DNA of 64,000 nt. Origin: Lampris incognitus (Eukaryota; Chordata; Actinopteri; Lampriformes; Lampridae). A program made the translations under genes and the position numbers. The notes beneath the pieces are model-generated. The model saw only the letters and a list, made by a program, of their open reading frames with translations, searched no databases and was not told where the DNA came from. Below, in pieces: positions 55,009-64,000 of the stretch; within the stretch, counting starts at the first letter, position 1; each line of letters begins with the position of its first letter. The stretch lies in contig NC_079211.1 in assembly GCF_029633865.1 (NCBI RefSeq), forward strand, positions 78,754,859 to 78,818,858, in the 5' to 3' direction.

Positions 55009-55054
55009 CTTTTGTCCCAGCTATCACCCCAACAAGATACTTCCCTGTGCCCAA
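55009..55054 (-). pseudogene. LINE ORF1 sliver between two insertions
   Basis: The minus strand reads a LGTGKYLVGVIAGTK-like stretch that leads, once the Gypsy element and one GTCGT copy are removed, into the ORF1 coding at 42839 downwards. It shows that the Gypsy and the THAP transposon both landed in the same LINE ORF1. Confidence 0.45.
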
Positions 55055-55159
55055 TACGCCCATTTCCCGCCGCGGCCATCTTGGATTTAAAAAAAAACAA
55101 GCGGTGGGAACTTAGCCACGCCCCCTTCTTACTTCATTGAAAACACCGCTGGAAGCAAC

Positions 55160-56199
55160 ATGTCGTACTGCTGTGTACCATCCTGCAACTCCTATCAAAG
55201 AAGGGAAAGAGATAAATCCTCGACGTTTCACCGCTTCCCCAAACGCCTGCACACCCGTAAGGCATGGGTGGTGAAAATTAAGAGGGATACAGGGCCGCAT
55301 TTTCAGGTAACTACCAATACCTTCACCTTTACCTAGCTAGCTGGCTGGATAGCTAGCTAGCTAGCTAGCTCCCTAGCAACGTTGTTAGCTAGCTTTCTGG
55401 TCTAACTACAACCATAACAGTTTACATGTCGCTGACAGTAACGTCACATATCATTTGTCATTATAGATCACAGACAACACCAGGGTGTGCTCACAGCACT
55501 TCACAAAACTGGAACCCGGAACTCTACCGACCATTTCCCCATGGTCAAATCAACCTACGCCGAGGAGGTAGCTAAGTTTACTAACTTTACTTGCAGACAG
55601 ACATCACGGTAGGTCATGCAGAGCTATAATAACGTTAGCTGGATGTTGTCATGAAAATGATGTTAGGATGTTGCTGAAATGAAACATAATACCTGCCATT
55701 AATAGCTTGTATTTTTAGGGTTCCTGTTCGTGGGGGTCAACCTGCTGGGGAGGTGACACCCGAGTCAGCAGATGAGTGAGTAACGTTTACAGTTGTGCAC
55801 TCATGTTTACAACTAAATTCCACATTAAGATGCCATATGGCTAAATGTTTACTCCTCCTGCTATTATTGCAACAGACATTATGTACATGTAGGCCTACTG
55901 TATGCATTGAGCTGCAGAGGTTGCATGTACATTTAACGTTACTGTATGCATTGAGCTGCAGAGGTTGCACCATGCACAGCCAGTTAAATAATATTGGGGT
56001 GACCAGTTTCACTGTGACTAAAACATTAGAAGGGAGACAGAAGTTTGACGCTGAAAAATGTTTGCTCCTGTTTGTAGTCGCATTGGTGACTTAATAGCGG
56101 AAGAAGATGAAGAGGAACATGAAGAGGAACATGAGGGAGATAGGTGAGTTGTTACTGTCAGTACAATACAATTTTTCAAACATGTAGATTACTGCATTG

Positions 56200-56256
<57 letters not shown>

Positions 56257-57278
56257 CTAATCCTTCATTTGTGGATAGCTCTGTTCTGACACATCATCTT
56301 GATAAGAGGAAAATGTGTGGATTTATATTGCTTCCCACATGTATGACATATCCTCATGTGTCCAGTGAGGTTTGGGCGACTCTACCTGATCATGACTACG
56401 ATGTGAAGCCCCTTTCTGTGGAAGACCAGCTTGACGCAGTAAAGAAACGCATCGCTTTCCTGGAGGATGAAAATAAAAAGCTGAAAAGTGAGCGTTTTGG
56501 TCTAGAACGCTTCCAGGGTGCGCCCAATCTGATCAGGTTTTACACTGGTTTTAAGGATTACCACACCCTCAAAGCACTCTTCCTAGCTGTACAGCCTACT
56601 GCAGAGTCCATGGTGCGATGGACTCAAAAGCAAAGGAACAGCCATAACCTAGAACACATTTCTGTGTCTGGCTTCCATGCAGAGCATTTATCGCTGATTG
56701 ATCAGTTTTTCCTGTTCTTGTGCCGTGTGAGGCAGGGCTTTTTTGTTCTGGATTTATCTGTACGATTCAATGTGTCGCCGGCCACAGTCAGCAGGAACTG
56801 TACGACGTGGGCCAACTATTTGCTCTTTATGTTAGGGACCCTCCCAATATGGCCTAGTAGAGCAGCAGTAGATGAGCTAATGCCACCAGTATTCAGGGAA
56901 TTCTACCCAAACACAAGAGTGATACTAGACTGCACAGAGATCCGCATCGAGACAGCTAGTTGGAAGGTTTTGAACACCATGACATACTCCCATTATAAAT
57001 GTAACACTACACTGAAATCCCTAATTGGGATCACTCCCTCAGGGTCAGTTAGCCTGGTAAGTAATCTATACACAGGATGTGTTTCTGATAAGGAGATAAC
57101 TAAGAGGTCAGGTGTTCTGGACCTCTTAGAGTCAGGTGATGAGGTCATGGCCGATAAGGGCTTCCTTATCAAAGACCTACTCGATGAAATAAATGTAAAA
57201 CTTGTCATCCCTGCATTTTTAGGCCCAAGTGGACAGTTTAGCTGTGATGAGCTCACAGACAGAGTATTGCTGGCTTGA
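55160..57278 (+). pseudogene. THAP-domain DDE transposase gene, five exons, C-terminus frameshifted
   Basis: Exons 55160-55306, 55467-55567, 55719-55775, 56078-56143 and 56279-57278 all have GT-AG borders and consistent phases (0, 2, 2, 2). Exons 1-2 encode a C2CH THAP zinc finger (MSYCCVPSCNSYQRR, STFHRFPKRLHTRKAWVVKI, VCSQHF). Exons 3-4 encode an acidic linker (EEDEEEHEEEHEGD). Exon 5 has a coiled coil (VKKRIAFLEDENKKLKSE), a helix-turn-helix (FFVLDLSVRFNVSPATVSR) and a DDE_Tnp_4-type nuclease with ILDCTEI and VMADKGF as the two aspartates. The stop at 57276 comes just before the expected glutamate region, which is still present in another frame (RIHVER, about 57280-57298), with a second shift near 57330. 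THAP binds the transposon ends in known systems. Recently inactivated. Confidence 0.85.
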
Positions 57279-57427
57279 GAATACACGTCGAACGGTCAAT
57301 AAGACGCATAAAGGAGTACCACATTTTTGATGGGAGTCATACCCCTTTCACTAAGTGGAACAGTCAACCAACTGGGGACTGTGTGTGCTCTCCTAACAAA
57401 TTTTCAGGGACCACTGTTTTAAACCTT
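57279..57427 (+). pseudogene. Out-of-frame C-terminal end of the THAP-DDE transposase
   Basis: Two successive other frames encode LRIHVERSIRRIKEYHIFDG and then VIPLSLSGTVNQLGTVCALL, ending near 57420. These are the last catalytic-glutamate helix and C-terminal end of HARBI1/IS5-like nucleases. Two small indels therefore separate them from exon 5. Confidence 0.75.
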
Positions 57428-58060
57428 TGTTAAATTCAGCTGACAAGAAAATAGTGCACACAAACCTTAGATAGACTGAAACATATTTAACTTCATTTCA
57501 GTACAGTCCTATTTTTAGCCCACACCTTGAGATGAGCAATCGCTATCTTAGTTTAGTAAACAATTGATGATTTGAGTTGGTAGCCAGTTCCAGTTTATTG
57601 CTACAACAGAATGACAGTTGACCCAACATATTTTAGTTTAAAATGAACCAACAGTTTTGTTAAAGTTGAAGGACAAAGAATGAAAATATTGTAGATGGGA
57701 CAATCTAATGTATAAATATTGAATGTACCGTATAAAAATGAAATGTATCTTATTTTTTATTTTATTGTGATTAAACAGCTTCTTTGAATACAGCCCTGTG
57801 TGTGTGTCTCTCCCCACTGGCACAGGAGAGGCAGAAAGTACTCGGAAAAAGAAAAGATCCAGCTTAGTTTTCATACTGTGGTAAATGACGGTAGGTGCTC
57901 GAGGTTGGTAGTCCAAACCATGTTTGCTGCTGCTGGCCCCGGCTGCATTGATTTCCGATTGAGTAAGAAGGGGGCGTGGCTAAGTTCCCACCACTTGGGT
58001 TTTTTTTTATCCAAGATGGCCGCGGCGCGAAATGGGCGTATGACTGGCTAGAATCGCTTG

Positions 58061-58719
58061 CAGGGGCGTGGCCACTTGGGGCCAGGGGGGCTCGCTCCCG
58101 CCCCCCTTCCGCTGTCCCGAGTGGGTAAAAAAACCCAAAAGAAACGCCTGCACAGAAACAGTCAAATGGAAGCTGCAGTACATGCATTATTATTATTAGC
58201 CTATTATCATTGAGTCTTGTCCTTTGCCACTAAAGTTATGAGGCCAATGGGCTATTTTTAAGGGATTCTTAAGATCAAGAAAGAGTTTAATGAGGAGTAA
58301 ACAGTGCAGTGTGTGTAAATCCAAGTGTAAAAGCAAGAGAGTGTAAGTGCAGCATGGCAAGTCCAAGTGATGCAGTTTATTTAGTTGTGCGTGTTCAGGA
58401 TGTGGAAGTGTTGGCTTCATTGTGTACATTTTCCTTCATGCAATTGAAATTGTAACTGAAATACTAAATGACATCTCTGTCTTCGGTCTTCACACTTTAC
58501 ACCACTTAAACCATACCCCTTGCATTACCACCCGTGCATGGGACATGTAGGTGAGATGGATGATACCATCCCATACCCTTTGGCTATACACAATCCATGG
58601 CGTTGTTAAAAGGGCTATCATCATCTTCGAAAGTAGTTTTAAAATAGTAGTTTTGACAAGTGCCACCCTAATTAAATGGCTGCCCCCCCCCCAGTAAAAA
58701 AGTCCTGGCTACGCCCCTG
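58061..58719. mobile_element. hAT-like MITE (CAGGGGCGTGGCCA ends)
   Basis: The left end CAGGGGCGTGGCCA and, in reverse, the right end CAGGGGCGTAGCCA match at 13 of 14 positions. The 659 bp between have no coding. CAGGG-type ends suggest hAT, but no clean 8-bp duplication was found; only a CAAGC repeat with a one-base offset flanks it. Confidence 0.55.
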
Positions 58720-58774
58720 AGCTTGAGCAATACGTTGTCCTCGTTCTCATTTCCAATTCCACTTTCCGTCTCTC

Positions 58775-58930
58775 GCTCTGATGCCAGTTCCGCCTTGTTG
58801 GCGGTGGTAACTGACTTGTGCTGCTGGGGTAGAGAGAACATCTGAGAGAATGTACATAATTGTAGATGCAGCAAGGACATTTCTGTGTGTTGTAGGAGTT
58901 TCTGGAGAAGGTGTGCTGCCCCTTCTGAGA
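58775..58930 (+). pseudogene. LINE ORF1 3' fragment, plus strand
   Basis: ATCTGAGAGAATGTACATAA and GCAGCAAGGACATTTCTGTG match, in reverse, the segment at 42010-42110 and also 59740-59840. It is a third short copy of the same gag-like LINE ORF1. Confidence 0.5.
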
Positions 58931-58937
58931 GAGGCTG

Positions 58938-58970
58938 TGTCTGGGGAGGAGGAGGAGGAGGAGGAGGAGG
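58938..58970. repeat. (GGA)n run
   Basis: GGAGGAGGAGGA microsatellite inside the LINE debris. Confidence 0.8.
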
Positions 58971-59012
58971 GAGTGCATGCCACTGATAGAGGCTGAGTCA
59001 TCTGGGGATGCT

Positions 59013-59014
59013 GC

Positions 59015-59098
<84 letters not shown>
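59013..59098. repeat. (GT)n microsatellite
   Basis: About 42 GT dinucleotides, uninterrupted. Confidence 0.97.
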
Positions 59099-59100
<2 letters not shown>

Positions 59101-59204
59101 CAGGAAGAATGACGAGATTCGGAGAAGGGGGACAATAATTCTGTGTGCACATATATGTTGCAGATGATTTTGTTTGCTTTTATTGCTTATGTTTTCTTTT
59201 ACAT

Positions 59205-59214
59205 GTTCAATAAA

Positions 59215-59246
<32 letters not shown>

Positions 59247-59248
59247 TG
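59205..59248 (+). repeat. LINE-type 3' end with (ATTG)n tail
   Basis: TTCAATAAAATTGATTGATTG: a polyadenylation-like signal directly followed by ATTG repeats, as at the 3' end of several teleost LINEs. No coding part is attached upstream. Confidence 0.5.
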
Positions 59249-59249
59249 G

Positions 59250-59890
59250 TTGACCTTTAGAGGGGAATTGCCGGAAAGAGTGTACCATGATCATGTGAGT
59301 TACAGAATGAGACCATATGTTTTTGTTGTCAAGCATATGGACATGCTGCAGCAGTTTGAAGGGAGTCGGAAGATGTGGGGGGGACAACTGCAATATGGAA
59401 GACTGTAAAGTGCAGAAGGCGCAAGCAAGGTGCCTGCACTGCAAGGCAACCCGCGATACGGGGTCAGCACAGAGTCCAGCAGGAAGGGCGGTAGACAAAG
59501 CGAGTAAGATGAGAGCAGAAAGGGGGTTGCTGGATGCTGAAGCTGCCAAAACCGAGAACCGAGAGAAACGACGTGGATGATGTGAGACAAGAGGCTGAGG
59601 AGGACAAGTCAGTCAGGAAGCCTGCTGAGTTTTGCTTTTGTAAGGACCAGCTGACGTTTTGGGCCTTTTTGGCAGCGCTAATCAAGTGTACTGCTGGGGC
59701 CTTTTTGGCAGCGCTAATCAAGTGCACTGCTGGAGTAAAGGGAAATCTGAGAGAACCGCCACACTAACTGCAGAGCAGATGCAGCAAGGACACTTCCGGG
59801 TGTTGCAGTCTGAGTTTCTGGAGAAGGTGGTGCAGCAGCAGCAGCAGCTGGGACAGGCTTTTCGTCCCTCTCACAAACCCGAGAAGTAAC
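59250..59890 (+). pseudogene. LINE ORF1 (gag-like) fragment, plus strand
   Basis: Homologous in reverse to 42540-42000: GGGGAATTGCCGGAAAGAGT, CATGGACATGCTGCAGCAGT-like, then coding for ARCLHCKATRDTG, MRAERGLLDAEAAK and DVRQEAEEDKSVRKPAEFCF. A 39-bp segment ending AGCGCTAATCAAGTG (about 59670-59722) is tandemly duplicated. Several frame changes are present. Confidence 0.65.
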
Positions 59891-59949
59891 TAGTTGAACC
59901 GAGATGATTTTATTTCATTTATTTACGCATCTATTTTAGTAAATAGACG

Positions 59950-60600
59950 TTCTGGTTCACCCTCCGTTCCAGCTGGTGGCGGTAGTGCGCCAAATCTTTG
60001 TTTACGACCGCCAACAAAGTTAAAGCGAAAAGAGGGGAAGAAGAGCGTCTTTCCGGTGAGAGGCGCTTTGGTGTTCAACATGGCCGCGACCTGCGTCCGA
60101 CAGCGCGTCTGAAAGGTAAAGTCCGCTCGCCGCCACACTGCACTGCTGGCAGCGCCATACACGCGGCGTCCGGCGCCGCTCGCGTCAGCCTCGGAAAGCG
60201 GGTGTAGTTAAGGCCGCCGCTCCGGCTGTGCGGAGCCCCACCGGAGCGGCGTCGGCGAGCACAGCCGGAGCGCAGTCTGCGGACGGGTTTAGATGCGCGG
60301 CGTGTCTGTTGCCGGCCGCGGCCCGGCCCGGCTTTCTGCTGGGTTTCTTGGGCTCCGCCAGGTTGATAACCCGTGGCAGCAGGCAGGCAGACAGGCAGGC
60401 GTGTGTGTGTGTCTTCGGCACGACAGGGACTTGTTAGGACTTGCTGGAGACGTGTTGGGGAAGAGCCAGGCACTTCCGAGCCTGTGCGTTTCTGAGGCAC
60501 CGTCGAGTCCACAGTCTCGTAGTTGCGTTGATCTTTCAGCATGTTGGACTTTCGCAAGTCGGCTTGTTATCATCACACCCAGTCCACTAAACCCACCGGG
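59950..60600 (+). promoter_or_regulatory. CpG-rich promoter-like region with possible first exon
   Basis: CpG-dense, with an ETS-like TTTCCGG (about 60051) and a YY1-like AACATGGCCGC (about 60077), then CGTCTGAAAG|GTAAAG (donor at about 60116). These are marks of a housekeeping-type first exon on the plus strand. Just upstream, a GCTGGTGGCGGTAGTGCGCC ... GACCGCC stem resembles a motif often seen near teleost transcript ends. No coding exon can be assigned with confidence. Confidence 0.35.
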
Positions 60601-60735
60601 TTTGTGCCGGACGTGCCGACGAAACATCGCGACGTCCCAAATTACGAGCGCTCGTCCCGAATCCGGTCCCGTTTGTCCCGAAAATGAGACTGGATCCGAG
60701 TTTTGATGGATTAACGCAGTAGCCTCCCCTGCCAG

Positions 60736-60792
60736 ATGTCCCAGCGGCCCTTCGTCACCCGGTCCTCCTACGAGGCAGCTGGGCGACGTTTG
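60736..60792 (+). other. Possible coding-exon start MSQRPFVTRSSYEAAG
   Basis: An ATG at 60736 follows an acceptor-like CCTCCCCTGCCAG and opens MSQRPFVTRSSYEAAG before running into the 28-bp minisatellite, where it stops. It would suit the first coding exon after the CpG-rich region, but the donor is lost in the repeat and the peptide is not recognised. Confidence 0.2.
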
Positions 60793-61165
60793 TAGTCCTC
60801 TTGGTCTTGGGCGACGTTTGTAGTCCTCTTGGTCTTGGGCGACGTTTGTAGTCCTCTTGGTCTTGGGCGACGTTTGTAGTCCTCTTGGTCTTGGGCGACG
60901 TTTGTAGTCCTCTTGGGCGAAGTTTGTAGTCCTCTTGGTCTTGGGCGACGTTTGTAGTCCTCTTGGTCCTGGGCGACGTTTGTAGTCCTCTTGGTCTTGG
61001 GCGAAGTTTGTAGTCCCCTTGGTCCGCGGTGACGTTTGTAGGCCTCTTGGTCCTGGGCGACGTTTGTAGTCCTCTTGGTCTGGGGCGAAGTTTGTAGTCC
61101 TCTTGGTCTGGGGTGAAGTTTGTAGGCCTCTTGGTCTTGGGCGAAGTTTGTAGTCCTCTTGGTCT
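60782..61165. repeat. 28-bp minisatellite (GGCGACGTTTGTAGTCCTCT...)
   Basis: About 13-14 copies of GGCGACGTTTGTAGTCCTCT plus TGGTCTTG, with GAAG and TCCTG variants and one shortened copy near 60905. Confidence 0.95.
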
Positions 61166-61254
61166 TACTCCAACTGGACTACAACTCCCAACATTAACTA
61201 GACGGAGGCAGACTGGTCGGTGCAGCGGTGGCTGATTTTCTTTACCACGTGCCC

Positions 61255-61371
61255 CCCCCCCTTTTTAATATATGTTTTTATTCAGATATTGCGATAGTTA
61301 CAGGTCATTACCAATATAACCCCGACCACACCCCACAGCCTGTAGAAGCAACAACATAACATTTACAATAC
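61255..61371 (-). mobile_element. Possible LINE 3' end, minus strand
   Basis: The minus strand ends ATCTGAATAAAAACATATAT then TTAAAAA, a polyadenylation signal near an A-rich end. It is short and not assigned to a family. Confidence 0.3.
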
Positions 61372-61384
61372 AATAAGACAACAG
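61372..61384. repeat. Target-site duplication of the SINE-like element, 5' copy
   Basis: AATAAGACAACAG, matching AATAAGACCACAG at 63358-63370 with one difference. Confidence 0.75.
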
Positions 61385-63197
61385 GGCGGCACGGTGGCGC
61401 AGGGGTTAGCGCGGTCACCTCCCAACAAGAAGGTCCTGGGTTCGAGCCCCGGGGTAGTCCAACCTTAGGGGTCGTCCCGGCTCATCCTCTGTGTGGCGTT
61501 TGCATGTTCTCCCCATGTCTACGTGGGTTTCCTCCCGCAGTCCAAAGACATGTAGGACAGGTGAAACAAAGACATGTAGGGCAGGTGAAACAAAGGCATG
61601 TAGGTCAGGTGAAACAAGGACATGTAGGTCAGGTGAAACAAGGACATGTAGGGCAGGTGAAACAAAGACACGTAGGTCAGGTGAATCAAAGACATGTAGG
61701 GCAGGTGAAACAAGGACATGTAGGGCAGGTGAAACAAGGGCATGTAGGTCAGGTGAATCAAAGACATGTAGGGCAGGTGAATCAAAGAAATGTGGGGCAG
61801 GTGAAACAAGGACATGTAGGGCAGGTGAAACAAAGACACGTAGGTCAGGTGAATCAAAGACATGTAGGGCAGGTGAATCAAAGACATGTAGGGCAGGTGA
61901 ATCAAAGACATGTAGGGCAGGTGAAACAAGGACATGTAGGGCAGTTGAAACAAAGGCATGTAGGTCAGGTGAAACAAGGACATGTAGGGCAGGTGAAACA
62001 AAGACATATAGGGCAGGTGAATCAAAGACATGTAGGGCAGGTGAATCAAAGACATGTAGGGCAGGTGAAACAAAGGCATGTAGGTCAGGTGAATCAAAGA
62101 CATGTAGGGCAGGTGAATCAAAGACATGTAGGGCAGGTGAAACAATGGCATGTAGGTCAGGTGAAACAAGGACATGCAGGTCAGGTGAAACAAAGACACG
62201 TAGGTCAGGTGAATCAAAGATATGTAGGACAGGTGAAACAAAGACACGTAGGTCAGGTGAATCAAAGACATGTAGGGCAGGTGAATCAAAGACATGTAGG
62301 TCAGGTGAAACAAGGACATGTAGGGCAGGTGAAACAAGGACACGTAGGACAGGTGAATCAAAGACATGTAAGACAGGTGAATCAAAGACATGTAGGTCAG
62401 GTGAATCAAAGACATGTAAGACAGGTGAATCAAAGACATGTAGGTCAGGTGAATCAAAGACATGTAAGACAGGTGAATCAAATACATGTAGGTCAGGTGA
62501 ATCAAAGACATGTAGGTCAGGTGAATCAAAGACATGTAAGACAGGTGAATCAAAGACATGTAGGTCAGGTGAATCAAAGACATGTAAGACAGGTGAATCA
62601 AATACACGTAGGACAGGTGAATCAAAGACATGTAAGACAGGTGAATCAAAGACATGTAGGTCAGGTGAATCAAAGACATGTAAGACAGGTGAATCAAAGA
62701 CATGTAGGTCAGGTGAATCAAAGACATGTAAGACAGGTGAATCAAATACATGTAGGTCAGGTGAATCAAAGACATGTAGGTCTGGTGAATCAACGACATG
62801 TAGGTCAGGTGAATCAAAGACATGTAAGACAGGTGAATCAAAGACATGTAGGTCAGGTGAAGACATATAGGTCAGGTGAATCAATGACATGTAGGTCAGG
62901 TGAATCAAAGACATATAGGACAGGTGAATCAAAGACATGTAGGTCAGGTGAAGACATGTAGGACAGGTGAAGACATGTAGGACAGCTGAATCAAAGACAT
63001 GTAGGACAGATGAAACAAAGACATGTAGGGCAGGTGAATCAAAGACATGTAGGACAGGTGAATCAAAGACATGTAGGTCAGGTGAAGAAATGTAGGACAG
63101 GTGAATCAAAGACATGTACGTCAGGTGAAGACATGTAGGACAGGTGAAACAAAGACATGTAGGACAGGTGAGTCGGCTGTACTAAATTGTCTCTAGT

Positions 63198-63229
<32 letters not shown>

Positions 63230-63357
63230 TGTGAGTGTGATGTCTTGGCGGCCTGTCCAGGGTGTCTCCCCCCCTGCCGCGCAGTGGCTGCTGGGATAGG
63301 CTCCCCGGTCCCGTGAGCCTGGCAGCAGGATAAGCGGTTGGGATACTGGATGGGTGT
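61385..63357 (+). mobile_element. SINE-like element swollen by an internal minisatellite
   Basis: The head GGCGGCACGGTGGCGCAGGG and GGGTTCGAGCCCCGGGG form tRNA-like A and B boxes. The body (CGTCCCGGCTCATCCTCTGT, TGCATGTTCTCCCC, TGGGTTTCCTCCCGCAGTCC) and the 3' part (GGCCTGTCCAGGGTGTCTCC, GCTGGGATAGGCTCC, GGATAAGCGGTTGGGATA) belong to one very common teleost dispersed repeat. The two parts are separated by about 1.6 kb of 24-bp repeats. A 13-bp target-site duplication brackets the whole, so the array lies within a single insertion. Confidence 0.82.
61551..63168. repeat. 24-bp minisatellite (GACATGTAGGTCAGGTGAATCAAA), about 67 copies
   Basis: Variants change two spots: GGTCAG, GGGCAG, GGACAG or AGACAG, and GAATCAAAG or GAAACAAAG/AAGG. 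From about 62350 to 62860 units alternate strictly between TAAGACAG and TAGGTCAG forms, making a 48-bp dimer. Near the 3' edge shorter 19-bp units occur. Open frames on both strands (up to 566 codons) come from the unit. Confidence 0.96.
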
Positions 63358-63481
63358 AATAAGACCACAGCTCCTTGGCAGTGCGAGAGACAAATGGATA
63401 AAACAGAACAAAGCCGGCAGCTCGGCAGGTTGCTTGGACCGCAGGTGGGCAGCTGCGGTGAGGTGACTCGGGTGTCTAGAC

Positions 63482-64000
63482 CAGTGGTTCTCAACCTTTT
63501 TGGGGTCCTGGACCCCCTGCGTATTTTTGATCTACCCTGAGGACCCCTCCACCTGATCTTGGGGGAGGGGGGTTGCAATTTGATAGAAACAGTAGAAACT
63601 GCATTTTAAATTGCATTATAGCATTTATTCACTCTTTGGGGCAAAAATAAGAGCTTTCAGTTGTAACTTAGATATAGTTAACAAAACAGACTTCTTATGC
63701 AGTAACTTTCAGATATATGTAACAAAACAGAATATGTATTCAGTAACTTTCAGATATATGTAACAAAACAGAATTCTTATGAAGTAACTTTCAGATATAT
63801 GTAACAACACAGAATATGTATTCAGTAACTTTTAACAATGCAAACGGGAGCGAGATCTCTTATTAAAATACAATAAATTACACTTGTGAAACAGATGTAA
63901 TTAGAGAAAAAAGTCCTGTTACCCTTTATAGTTTAGGTAGATAAAGGTCTCAGTCACATTTGAGTAAAATAATCCTATTTCTATAAATGTCATAGGATCT
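63482..64000 (+). mobile_element. hAT-like element, left end (continues past window)
   Basis: Begins CAGTGGTTCTCAACCTTTTT, the typical terminal repeat of many vertebrate hAT elements, then GGGGTCCTGGACCCCCTGCG. No transposase coding is visible. The other end is not in the window. Confidence 0.65.
63665..63838. repeat. About 41-bp tandem repeat inside the hAT-like element
   Basis: Four copies of CAGTAACTTTCAGATATATG plus TAACAAAACAGAATATGTATT with small changes. Confidence 0.8.

Larger units (their letters stand above)
55056..58039 (+). mobile_element. THAP-DDE DNA transposon (ISL2EU-like) with TIRs
   Basis: About 80-bp imperfect terminal inverted repeats: the left (55056-55135) begins ACGCCCATTTCCCGCCGCGG and includes GCCATCTTGGAT and CTTAGCCACGCCCCCTTCTTAC; the right (about 57960-58039) carries the same in reverse. 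The dinucleotide AT flanks both ends (55054-55055 and 58040-58041). A 2-bp AT duplication and a THAP plus IS4/IS5-like DDE transposase fit the ISL2EU group; PIF/Harbinger would give a 3-bp TWA duplication, which is not seen. A (TA)n run lies in the last intron. Confidence 0.82.

Noticed and set aside
58061..58719. Clean 8-bp hAT target-site duplication
   Set aside because: Flanks share only CAAGC with a one-base offset, so the duplication is not supported.
61385..61470. tRNA gene from A and B box matches
   Set aside because: The head belongs to a dispersed repeat with target-site duplications and no full cloverleaf was evident.
61415..63115. Long open frames on both strands over the 24-bp array (566, 485 and 459 codons)
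   Set aside because: The 24-bp unit is a multiple of three and stop-free in several frames; no start context, domain or composition suggests a protein.

Overview
The window is eukaryotic and almost certainly from a teleost fish. It combines teleost-type L1/Tx1, L2, CR1/Rex-like and RTE-like LINEs, Ty3/Gypsy LTR elements, a THAP-DDE DNA transposon and hAT- and piggyBac-like MITEs with spliced exons and very large tandem arrays. No prokaryotic, rRNA or CRISPR feature is visible. Species cannot be told from the sequence; a percomorph-like fish is a guess.

The only clearly recognisable host gene is the 5' end of a carboxyl ester lipase gene (cel, bile salt-activated lipase) on the minus strand. 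A TATA box (15605-15612) and signal-peptide exon (15493-15567) join in phase to a second exon (4718-4865). The 10.6-kb intron 1 between them is about 3.6 kb of 8-bp satellite, a 20-bp GT-rich minisatellite, and a full-length L1 inserted into that minisatellite with a target-site duplication and what looks like a 3' transduction. A 3.8-kb satellite with a 1,264-bp higher-order period starts about 160 bp upstream of the TATA box. A second, weaker host candidate is a CpG-rich promoter-like region at about 59.95-60.6 kb.

Layout: 0-0.96 kb, 3' end of a plus-strand Gypsy element; 0.96-3.77 kb, broken minus-strand Gypsy; 3.7-3.95 kb, tRNA-headed SINE; 4.1-4.7 kb, minisatellite and (CA)n; 4.7-15.6 kb, cel exons and intron; 15.8-19.6 kb, higher-order satellite; 19.9-20.8 kb, piggyBac-like/MITE debris; 20.8-25.7 kb, young minus-strand Gypsy with both LTRs; 25.8-28.4 kb, RTE-like LINE; 28.6-29 kb, simple repeats; 30.4-35.8 kb, a 5.4-kb 12/14-bp minisatellite; 36-42.8 kb, a graveyard of LINE fragments of four kinds, some nested and one with an internal inversion; 42.8-55.0 kb, an old minus-strand Gypsy split inside one LTR by a very young plus-strand Gypsy whose two 540-bp LTRs look identical; 55.06-58.04 kb, a five-exon THAP-DDE transposon with about 80-bp TIRs; 58.06-59.9 kb, a hAT-like MITE and LINE ORF1 pieces; 60.8-61.2 kb, a 28-bp minisatellite; 61.4-63.4 kb, a SINE-like element carrying an internal 1.6-kb 24-bp minisatellite between its own target-site duplications; 63.5 kb to the end, a hAT-like element running off the window.

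The elements do not work together as a pathway. They record successive insertions, and the order can be read from who interrupts whom: LINE ORF1 < old Gypsy and THAP transposon < young Gypsy. Large open frames over the arrays at 5.0-5.5, 16-19.6, 30.4-35.8 and 61.5-63.1 kb arise from stop-free repeat units and are not genes.
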